NCBI GenBank assembly: GCA_963693315.1
Contig: OY856188.1
Coordinates: 163,452,002-163,516,001 of the forward strand
Reading direction: 5' to 3'
Source: Diogma glabrata
Lineage: Eukaryota; Arthropoda; Insecta; Diptera; Cylindrotomidae
Length of the DNA: 64,000 bases
Positions 11,082-23,000 of this stretch are shown in pieces. How positions within the stretch are numbered: position 1 is the first letter of the stretch; each line of letters begins with the position of its first letter. The notes below the pieces were generated by a model. The model was not told where the DNA came from, searched no databases, and saw only the letters and a program-made list of their open reading frames with translations. The position numbers and the translations under genes are program-made.

Positions 11082-14000
11082 CTAAAATTAATAATATATG
11101 AAGTTGATGTTAGAAAACTGTTAAACATTATACAATAAACAACACTTACAGCGTGACTATATCTGCATTAGCTTGCTCAACAGCAATATCGAGAGGTCGT
11201 TTACCATCTGTGGCGGTGATATCATATTTTGCTCTATGTTTTAACAACAAATAAGCTTGGGCGGTACAGCCTTTTTCAGTTGCAATATGTAAAGCTGTAT
11301 ATCCATGTAAATCAACTGCATCAATACGAGCTCCATTTAAAATTAAGTATTCACATGCCATTACTGATCCTGATAAGACTGCTTGATGAATCGGTTTTTT
11401 TCCGTTATCATGTTCATTGGTCCAATTTTTATCGGCACTCATTGCAAGCGCTTGACACATTACAGGTAAATTATGCGCTGCGGCTGCTTTATAAAGTAAT
11501 ATATTAGGATTAAGCGTAGCAATATCTTCGTCGTCTATGTTGCTTTCTTCTCCTGTAGTTGAATCCTGATCTGAACATAGTGAGGGTACATGTTCATCCA
11601 ATGGTTCACTTAAATTATTACCAATAATTAAAACGTCATTGCATTCACTATAGACATCTTTAAAAGAGTCAGTTTCGCTAAGCTCGTCTTCCGATACGTT
11701 TGCCATTAGTTCTGCTTTTATATTTTTTTTATATTTACGACGCATTTTACGAACACTCCAGCGTAAGGGAGTTTTACTGAACTGGGATAAATTGCTACAA
11801 GAGTCTGTATTTTCTTTCACATCATTTGGTGCGTTATTAAAATCATCTATAAGCAGTGTGGAAAATGGAGCAACAAATTTTTTCTCTATATATTTGGATT
11901 TTATCCAATTTTCCCGTATACTACGGTCACAATTTTCAGTTGCTTTAGAATCGCCATCACCAATATTTGCTTCATAAATCTATATTAGAAAAATTTGAAA
12001 TGAAATTTATATATATTGTATATTGTTACGATTCTACATAAACGCAATTTAATACAAAAATCAAATGTATTCAACTTAATTTTTTGATATATATATGTAC
12101 AATATTTCAAAAATAAAATCAAGGTCAAATTTGTTTCTAAGAACAAGAGTCAAACATGAGATAAAATATATCGAATTATGCAGAATCCAATTAAATAATA
12201 ACACCGCTAGTAGTTCCGATGGCATCCCAACTAAATTTTTTGCTCTCTTCTCCGATACTCTAAGCCAAAAAATATCAAACTTAATCGACGACTCATTCAG
12301 AACAGGCAACTATCCTGAATGTTTTCATGTCGAAGTGACGCCCATCTACAAAGCAGGAAACAAGCAAGACACCACAAACTACCGTCCGATCTCAATACTA
12401 CCAACATGCTCAATGATCAGTATGGGTTCACAAAGATCTGGTTTATTTCCAAATCTAGCACTCTTGCAGCATGTGTCTCACTAACTAATTTTGTTTGAAG
12501 TTAATCTGGATAAGGGGAACACAGTCGCATGCTTGTTTACAGAGAAAAAGAAAGCGTTTGATAGTCCTGATCATTAAACACTTTTTACAGAACTAGAATC
12601 GCATACTGCATTAAAGTTGTTTGAATCATTTCACTTACATCGACAGCAGTATACACAAATTGGATCCAGTAAAAGTTACATTACAGCAGGTAACATGTGG
12701 TCTAGTCTAGCTCAAGGTTCTATGCTATCAGCACCCGAATGTGCTACATACATAAACCAGATAATTCATCTCAAACTGAACGGCATGTTTCAAATGTACG
12801 CTGAATGCTGATGACGCAGCAATACTCTATGTTGCAACGCAAATAGAACTTTTGACTCTACATATACAAGACGATATCAGAACAATAGCCGATTTGCTTC
12901 TAAACATAAATTTACATATAAATACTAGTAAAAGTAACATCATTTTTAACAAAAATAAAAGACCATTAGTGAAAATAGCATACCACTTATTACATTTGAC
13001 AATGCCGTAATCAATAGAGTTCATTATACAAAATAACTCGGTCTATTATCGATGTAAAACTATTCTGGACAAACCACATTGATAAATTAAAAAAAAAACC
13101 TATAATATTTGCGGTTCGCCGACTTAAACCATACCTCCACAAAGACGCACTATGGAACATATACAACGCATACATTCAAGTCACTCGTTATACTTAAAGC
13201 CCATATGGAGCACAGCCAGAACTTCAAAACTGAATGAACTCAGAGTACTCCAAAACAAAGCGGCCAAAATCATATATGTTCACACTAGACTCTATCCTAC
13301 AAGACTGTTATACACATAAACCATAATATAATCGCGCTTGAAATAATTTTTAAATACAGAAATTTTCGAAATTTAACCATTATAGAATAATTTAATCTTA
13401 AATTAAAATGAATACAAACCAATATAATATTATGTTACTATTCAAGATAAAATCTTTTGTAACATTTAACAAAGTACGAAATAAATATTAAAAAAAACTG
13501 TATAACGAATGTCTTTTGTAAAATGATTGTTAGTTTTATTTTAGACTGCGATGATATTAAGTGAAATTGATTGTAAACGAAACGCTGTATCGTACATATA
13601 AAATTCCGTGTAAATAGAATTAGTTTAAATAAACAGAATTATAAATAAAGTTTTATGTGTTATTAAATAGAAATATTTTGTGTATTATTTTGGACACTGT
13701 GTTGATACTGGAAATTTGTACAACCAACCGTTGGCGTTTCTGAAGCTATTGGGAGAATATTCTAGATAGGAATATTGTTGATGAATTGTTTTTCTGTTGT
13801 TGTGGAAGGTGTTGAATACTTAAAAAAACCTGGTGGTTGAATACTTAAAAAAACCTTAATAAAACATTTTGTCCTTTTTTTGGGGACGGACTGCACATTG
13901 GCCAACTTCCAGCACGAAGGGAAAATACCAGATTTATATGATTTATAGAAAATTTGGTAAGGATAGGTGCAAGTTCTTTTAAAAATGTTTTTAGAGTAAT

Positions 14001-17000
14001 AGGAGAAATGTTGTCCAGACCGGAGGCTTTGTTGATATTTAATCCCCTTAAGAGTTTTTGTGATTGTTGATAAGTTGTAGTTTTACCAACAACCTTACCA
14101 ACCTTACCAACCAGTCACAGTACCCATACAATTGACAGTAGGCCGTAGAGGTCGATTAGGTTTATACACTTTAACAAGTTCATACATCCGTGCATTAATA
14201 CTATTATGACAACGTAGCTTTTCCCATCAAAACTAGTTATCCTACCTCCTTTCCCCAACACATAATCATTTTATTAATTTCTTTTTCTAATTTTGATTTA
14301 GCAATATTTTTAATTTTTATATAAGTATTAGTATCATTTAAAAGATGATTCATTTTTTCATGTATTCATTACGTTTAATAAGAACAGTAAGATTACCTTT
14401 ATCAGCTCTTGAAACCAAAACACCAGGATGTCCTTTTAAAAAAACTTTTAAGTAATCCTTATATCATTAAGCATTAATCTCTCTTCTTCATTTAGTAAAT
14501 TATTATGATTATTATTATTATATTTATTATATTTATTTATATTTAAAATTGGCGGGGTAAGTCTAACACGGATATGATTGACTTAATAAATCCAACGCGC
14601 ATTAAGATTAAGCGGTCTACTCGTTCCTTTGAATAATAAAATTATATCATCCACGTAGCGATACCAATAAATGATTTTTTCTTTGTGTGGATTTATGTTA
14701 TTATGTATATATTTTGTTTCAAAATCATAGAGATATATTTCGGCTAAAGTTCTAGATAGTGGTCTCCCCATAGGTAATCCCTCTGTTTTTTACCTATGGG
14801 GAGCCCACTATCTGGAACTTTAGCCGAAATATATCTCAATGATTTTGAAACAAACTATATACATAATAACATAAATCCACACAAAGAAAAAATCATTTAT
14901 TGGTATCGCTACGTTGTTGATATAATTTTATTATTCAAAGGAACGAGTAGACAGCTTAATCTATTACACCAATACATAAACAGTATAGAACCATTAAATT
15001 CACGTTAGAAAATGAAGAAAATAACACAATAAATTTCTTGGATTTATCAATCAAAAATGTAGATTCAAAACACACATTCAAAATATTCCGAAAACCAACC
15101 CAAACGGATCAAACAATAAATATTAAATCATATCATCCATACCAACATAAACTAACATGATCAATAGATTGAACAATATACCAATGAATGCAGAAAATTA
15201 TCAAGACGAATTAAATAACATAAAATACATAGTCAGTAAAAACGAAAATAAAAACGAAATAATTGAGACATTAAATAGAAAACATAAAAACACGAAATAT
15301 TGCAAACCCAAACAACATTGAGGAATGAAGAAAACTTAGCCGTCAAAAAATACATAGGCGTAACATATAATACAACAACATTCAAAATAATGCAAAAAAC
15401 TTTAAAAAATATGGATATATTGCAACTTACAAAAACAAAAATAAAATAGAAAATTACCAAAAAACCAAAAAAACCCAAACCTTAGAAACAGGTGTTTATA
15501 AAATTGCCTGTGATGACTGCAGTAAATTTTATATAGGCCAAACGGGGCGGTCCTTCACAAAAAGATTTATTGAACACACCAGTGAAATTAGTAAAAGTGA
15601 TCCAAAATCAAGATATGCCCATAATTTAAAAATAGAAAAACACAAATACACCAATGTCAACCCAAATTTAACCATATTACATAAAAAAGAAAAGGACAAC
15701 ATCTAGATAGATTGGAAGAAATAGAAATATATAAACATAAAAACAATAACAACATTTTAAATGATAAAATCAACACTAAAACTAACAAAATATACGACAT
15801 AATAATAAAAAACAGCAGTTGAAATAGTATATAAGACAATAGTTTAAGCAAAAATTGTAATAATAATTTAAGAACTGATGATGACGGTAGTCGAAATCGA
15901 TATTCAATAAAATAAAATTCAAAATCAATTGTTACTATAAGGAAGTTTATATTATTATTAATAAAATAAAAAATTAAAAATAAATTTATTAAAAAAGTAT
16001 ATTTTTGAATAATGCATTTTAATTCAAAAGTGACAAAAGCAATGAAAAAATATGGAAAACCATAATAACACATATTAATTAAGTTATTGAAATTAAATAA
16101 TATTGCAACAATTGTTGTAGATTTATCGTTAAACTAGAATTAAGTTCAGTGGAATTGCTATTTTTTCATAGTATATAGTATTTTTTCTTTTGTCCATACT
16201 ACTTATATACCAGGTTTCAGGAAAATCAAAAATGGTTTAGTTTTCACAACTCGGTCTAGAACACGTTTTTCTTCTTTTTAGAAAGCTTGAGAAAACACTA
16301 GAATATTCGATTATTTTACGTTATGATTATTTGATTCATAAAGTAATTTTATGCTGACCCAAGTTCTAACAATACAACAACAACACTTTTCATTTCATTA
16401 ATTTGTTGTTGTGTTTTGTTATGATTTTGCTATAACCGTAACAGTATATTAATAGTATTTGCATTTGAAATAAAATCTCTATAGTTTGATAATTAGGTTG
16501 ATTAGTAAGTAGTAGGAACGACATTAGAAATATACAAATTCATAAGATTAGTGATTTTCTTAATATGACAATCTTTGCAACTCACTGAACACTTTTATAA
16601 AAGTAAATTCACTTCCTTTGAAAAAATTAAATTAAAAAAATAAATAATAAATATAAATTAAATTTTTTATATATGCCGCTGTATTGTTCTTGATAATGGT
16701 GCTTTGTAAAGCTGTCTTCTTAGAACGAGGAGTCTTAGCGTAATAATCTCTGACACAGGGATGAAAGTACAGCATTTATAGCTTCTTAGAACGAGGAGTC
16801 TTAGCGTAATAATCTCTGACACAGGGATGAAAGTACAGCATTTTTAATGCTGTATAGGAGTAGAGAATGAAATCCACGCCGGTGATGCTATCTCCTACTT
16901 TTTGATCAAGCCTTGGTATTAGCGTGCGGTCAAGAAACTACCGACTAACAATAAAATCTTGACAATAAAGTAATAACAGATGACCGTTTACGCTGACATG

Positions 17001-20000
17001 TTACGGAGGAAGGGAAGCTGTAATTAGTGGACTTTTAAGCCTGTGGTGATTAGTGTTAAACAAAATGGTCTGACTGGCATATACAATTCGACATAAAATT
17101 ACTAGCTCAGCATCAAACGCAAATATATCAAAATAATGTCCAACCATAATAAAATATTAATCAAATGCAAAAAACGATTACGAAATACACATCAATGTCT
17201 TCTTAAAAGAAGAGTATAAAGAAATCAGAATATTTTTTAAAGCTCGGGCGAGGAAGTAAAACTCAAATAAGAAAAAGAATCAGCAGTCAAAGTTATAAAA
17301 ATGATAAAACAGTAATAAAACCGGCCCCCTTCTGATTCTACAAGCTGATTCACCGCTCTAAAGCCAACTACCAACGTTTTTAAATCATTTCGAAAATAAA
17401 AATTTTTAATATGGTATAATTAATACCGTTGGCACTTCGCGTAAGTTTCCAAATAACATAATGGTAATATGGTAATCTCTTGTCACTTTACGCAAACAAC
17501 TTATTTATTAAGTTTTGTGAAAAAAATAAAGTTTGTTAGGCCATCTTCTGGAATAATGAGATTATTCCAGAAGATAGCATAACAGGCTGAAATATCTATA
17601 TTAGGTAACCATGGTATAACGAATATAAGGTATTCTTGATAGGCTTGCCACCTATACGTTTTTGGAGCGTATAATACGTTTTTTTTATCAAAAATATTTG
17701 TGAATACGCTATACGTACGTTTTTTGAAAATATTCAACAATATACGCTTTTTTGGTTATAAATAGTTAAATTCAGTTGTTTTCAGAAATACGTATCCTAA
17801 ATGAAGTTTTTCCCTTATTAAGTGGAATGAATTGCAGAGAAAAGTGGACTGAATATTTTAAAATCAACACAAACGCACCTGAATTACTTTAAATTTGCAA
17901 ATTTGATTTTGCAGTGCCAATTAATAATTTTAATTGTTTTGTTGAACGCATTTTTAGAGTGATGGGAATTATATGGACTAACAAATCAAAAGGCTTCATA
18001 CCGATATGGTGAAATCAGTATTATTTTTGCATTTCAATTACAGATGAGTTGCAGTCCAGTGGCGGATTTACAAATTTGCCGCTTATAAGCTAATTTATAT
18101 TACCGCCAAATATATTTTAAAAAATTATCAAATACGAACGCAGCGACCAAAAAAAGCGCGCCTAAGGCGAATTTTTTGAAATTTTAAGGTCACGTTATTT
18201 ACAAGTACTTTAAAATTACGCTTTCAATTAAAAACGTGCAAATCTGGCAAAAATAATTAATATAATACAAAATACGAAAATAATACAAACGTTTATTAAA
18301 ATCAAATAAAATGCAATAAAAACTGTAGAGCACGCCGCCACTATGTTTCGAGTATAGAGATAAGAAATTTTGCGAATTTGATTGATTTAATCTGGATACT
18401 CTGTTTATAGTGGCGGGCGGCTCTCGCCGCCGCAAAACGATTTCTATTTTGAAAAATTTTTATATTTTTAAAATTTTCCGCACAAATATTTACCGCCTAC
18501 GAGAATTTGCCGCCGTAGGCTACAGCCTAGCTAGCCTATTTAGAAATCAGCCAATCCAATCAACCTGAGTTGCACTGAATTTGCAAGTTTTATTAAGAAA
18601 AAAGATAAGTCTAACAAAAAATTGACCGAAGCAGCAAAATCGAGCAAAAAATATAAAATTAAAGCTTTATAGAGAATTTGCCGCCGTAGGCTACAGCCTA
18701 GCTAGCCTATTTAGAAATCAGCCAATCCAATCAACCTGAGTTGCACTGAATTTGCAAGTTTTATTAAGAAAAAAGATAAGTCTAACAAAAAATTGACCGA
18801 AGCAGCAAAATCGAGCAAAAAATATAAAATTAAAGCTTTACATTAAATATTTGGTTCATTCCTATACTTTTTGGTTACCATTTATAAAAATTTTAACTAT
18901 GTTATTATATTGCTTGGGATTTTTTGTTTAAAATTTCTAGATATTACGTTGTATGAATTCATAGGATGAGAGAATATTTCGTCAACATCTAAATCAACAT
19001 TCTAATCAACATACCAAGTCACGAGTGTAAAGTCATTATTGATTGTTGACAATCAATGCGAAACTTAGTATCTGACGTAAAGTCAATTTATTGCTATATT
19101 TTTGGTTAGGAAATAGGAACAAGTGTTTCTGATTAATGTTCAAATCCTGACACAAAACACAAAAAAAATTTTCTGAAGGAATTTTAGAGAAAATGAAAAG
19201 TCATTTCGAATTGCAAAATTCAAGTGATTTCCAATATGTACTTAAGCTTAATTGTTCACAAAAAACCCATCCAAATTAAAAAAGTCCCCTAAAATTGTTT
19301 ATATTTCCTAGCCAAAAATATAGCAATAAATTGACTTTACGTCTGATATTAAGTTTCGCATTGATTGACAACAATCAATAATGACTTTGCACTCGTGACT
19401 TGAGATGTTGATTAGAATGTTGACTTAGATGTTGACGAAATATTCTCTCATCCTATGAATTCATACATCGTAATATCTAAAAATTTAATACAAAAAATCC
19501 CAAAGAAACAGCAATTTCCAATATGTAATCATAGATGAAAAATTCAACTTAAGTAAATATGAAAAATGATTAAGTTTCAATTTAGAAATTACCTGAACAT
19601 CAAAATTAAAATATGGTTCTTCATCGCCCGCTGTGACTAAGTTGTGTAAGACACACGGGATTTGAACATGTGTCTCTGATGAATGTGAGTTCGAATCCTG
19701 ACACGAAACACAAAAAATTTTTTCTGAAGGAATTTTAGAGAAAATGAAAAGTTATTTCGAATTGCAAAATTTAAGTGATTTCCAATATGTACTTAAGCTT
19801 AATTGTTCACAAAAACCGCATCCATATGTTATTATACGTTATTTAGTCAATTAAAGTAAGACATTTTTTTAATATATTTATTTTGTTTATATTGTTATCG
19901 TTTTTTCCAATTAACTTATAAAATGAATAAAATATATGAGTAAAAAAAATTCTTTTAATTATTTTATTTCAAAATATATATGTATACGCTTTTGGAAAAA

Positions 20001-23000
20001 TTCAAAGGTGGTAAGCCTAATTCTTGACAGCTAATCGAAAATTTTGTGTGACGTCTTTCGGAGTAAATATAAAAAAGCAAAAAATGTATGAATTTCATAG
20101 TTTTAAAAAACAGTATTTTTAAGTTATGGTTTTCCTTGTTTTTTTTTTATTTTTTTCAATAACAATCTGTTTATTCAATTTCCTAATCTTAAAATACATT
20201 CTACATCTAAAAAATAAAAGTTTAACTTTTTCAGGAACATCAATTTTATCACATTTTTTCAAATGATTTATTAAATAATCATTCATATCACATAACATAT
20301 CACCGTCGATTTGATTAAAAATACTTTCTAGTAAAACTATTTTTTCCATGAACTGGGTTGATGGTTTAATAAGACCTCCTTCTGAAACTTCATCCACCCA
20401 TGTCCAATAATACTGGTCTCTCTGTTGGGATGTAATCTCACCATCGTTTAGTCCAATTTTTTTTTATAATGTATCCTGCTAAATTTTCCAGAGCATCATA
20501 ACATAATTCATCAAATTCAAATATGCGAATTTCTCTATCGTTAAGGTTTTTTTCTTCAACATCTGGTTCTTCTTATTATTTTTGTTTCAGCATTGCGGTC
20601 ATATGGAGAGTAAAAATAAAGTGTTTTGTTTAGGTCAATTAATAATAATTCTTGATTTCTTTATTATTTAACATAAACCAAAATTTATTCTTATCCGTTA
20701 ATTCATGTATGTAGTTTATCGACGTTTCGATGTATTCTAAACATCATCATCAAGGATCTGTTTGTTCGAAATTATTATAAGATATTACTACTACATAAAT
20801 GTTAAATTCTATAAATAGTTCTATGTTACTTACATAATCCACAAGATCTAACAGATAATTATTTTAGTTTATTTAATAAATTATTTTTTTCAAAAATTTT
20901 TTCTGTTTTTGTAAAATTATTTTACATTTTTTTGGTTTAATTTTCTTTGTGTAACTTGATTTGATTAAACTAAATAACACATTAAAAGTTGATTTGATTA
21001 AAATAAATAACATATTACAATTTTGAATAATTTATGGCACAAATAATTATAAAACATGCACTTAGAAGTATGATTGCTAACTAATTTAAAATTATTGAAA
21101 TATTTCTATATGTAACTATTTTTACTCTCCATATGACCGCAATGCTGAAACAAAAATAATAAGAAAACAATAAAATACGGTCGAATCAAAAAACAACAAT
21201 AAATCTGGTTCTAATATTATATTTTTGTAGATCTCGCTTGTTATCACAGGCTGGTTTTCGTTGTTATACTTCAGTTTTAATACTTCCGTATCATCTTTTT
21301 GTACATTACTACTTTGACTAGTGTGTAGCAATGTTTCGTTTCTTCCAGTGGATCAGAATAAATTAAATGAAAACTTCATTACATATTTATTTGTTTATTT
21401 GAACAAAATGCTTTTGAAATTACAACATTTATTCTGAATTAAATTATCTTCTACCTAACAAATATCCTCTTAGGCGATATTTAAATTCCAACGCACTCGG
21501 ATGATCGTGCAACCGGCTTTTGGGTCTTATAACACTGAAGAAATTTTCGAGTGCATCTTGGTTAAGCCGATAAGTGAGGATAAACTTAAAACTATACATC
21601 TTTTTGAGGTAATTGTGCAGTTGTGGCAGGAATGAATTTGAAAGCAGAATGCCCCTTTGGAAGGGAAGCACCGATTTCCTTTTTGGACCCTGTATTTGAG
21701 ATATAAAATCGGAGTTTTGTTTTATGATGTCATTTTGAAGTTCCAATGATAGTCCATATGCTTTAGTCCGATCTCTGGAGTCTGAAGCAGGTACTTTTGA
21801 GTTAAATACATCAAACCAATCATTAACTGATTTGATAAAATCTGCACAAAGTAATGCGCTTTCTGATTTACAAATACCGAGTGAAACTGCCCTTTTTATT
21901 GCACTCGAAGTTGTATGTGAAAAAAGTTAAGTAGCCAGTTTAACTTTTTATCTCCCGGCGTTTTTCACATTTATATGAGCATCTGTAATTTTAAACATAA
22001 TGTTGACCTCTGATGATGAAGTTATTTGTAGTAGTTCAGTTATTGCTCCGCTATCTATTTTCTTATCATTGAAAATAAATCCACTATCAAGAAAATGGTT
22101 TCTTAATAGTTTAATAAGATGCGGCACATCCGCGAATACAAATACTTTTTTGCTTTCATCCGCAGGGTTCTTAAGCCAAGGTTTTTCTCAAGAAATTTTC
22201 AAATCTTTCCACAATCCTTGATTTGTTGTTCCATATCAGAAACGATTGCAACAGTAACGTATCGCGCTTGGTGTAGTTTGAAAATAATATGCATTAAAAT
22301 TTTTGTTGTCATTCTACAATTCCACAATTTACAAATAGATTTATTTTTCGGAAAATGAAAAAATCTTATGTATTGAGAATGATTTTTCACATTTGTTGAA
22401 ATACTTTTGCAGGTTTTCACTGCACAGAGGTTTGGCATTTCAATTTGTAATATTTAAATGTTTAAAACAAATAATAAAGTTCGCTTATAAGTAATTTTAA
22501 TCAATTCACTAACTTCCAAATCACACAATGTATTACTTCGGTCTGAAAGACCTAAGTATTACATTCATGAGCCAAAAGTGAAATTCTTACCCCCACTTTT
22601 TTGGCATTTCTCGACGTTTTAGGACCTACTGATTCTAAAAAAGCAAAAAAAAAAAGTACTGTACCGGAAGTGTGTCAAAAAAATCATTATGTGTGTCAAA
22701 AATAGCAAATTTTCATGTTTTTGGCTTAAAAAACGTTCATTTTAAGTGATTACGAGTAGGAACATTAAATTTGGAGAAATCTTGATGGTCAGGATTGGTA
22801 TGTGAGATCAAAAACTAGATTATTGCATTATAAGTTTGTCAAAAAAATGTTGTCAAGTGTGTCAAAAGAAATTTTTATTAATTTTTTTACCTAATTTTTT
22901 GGAAAAAAAAATAAAATTAATTGTTTGTTTGAAATGAAGTTTTGTTATTATTATTGAGAATTATGGCATTAAAAGTTTGTCAAAAAAATGTTGTCAACCA

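Larger units (their letters stand above)
20119..22438 (-). pseudogene. P-element-like (THAP) transposase relic
   Basis: Blocks in order on the minus strand: an N-terminal THAP-like finger start (PNLCAVKTC, RFFHFPKNKSICKLW) at 22438; the P-type block LTYRLNQDALENFFSVIRPK, LHDHPSALEFKYRLRGYLLG at 21746-21444; then VITSEIYKN at ~21240, LAGYIIKK at ~20480, and WVDEVSEGGLIKPS with a basic tail, ending at 20119. Multiple stops and frame changes and an insertion at 20619-21116 inactivate it. The YRLNQDALENFFSVIR motif is diagnostic for P/THAP9-type transposases. Confidence 0.85.

Noticed and set aside
12076..12309. Minus-strand frame near the LINE fragment
   Set aside because: It overlaps antisense to clear plus-strand RT motifs and has no recognisable domain.
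15657..16073. 138-codon minus-strand frame rich in Phe, Leu and Ile
   Set aside because: Low-complexity AT-rich DNA antisense to the Penelope tail; no family features.
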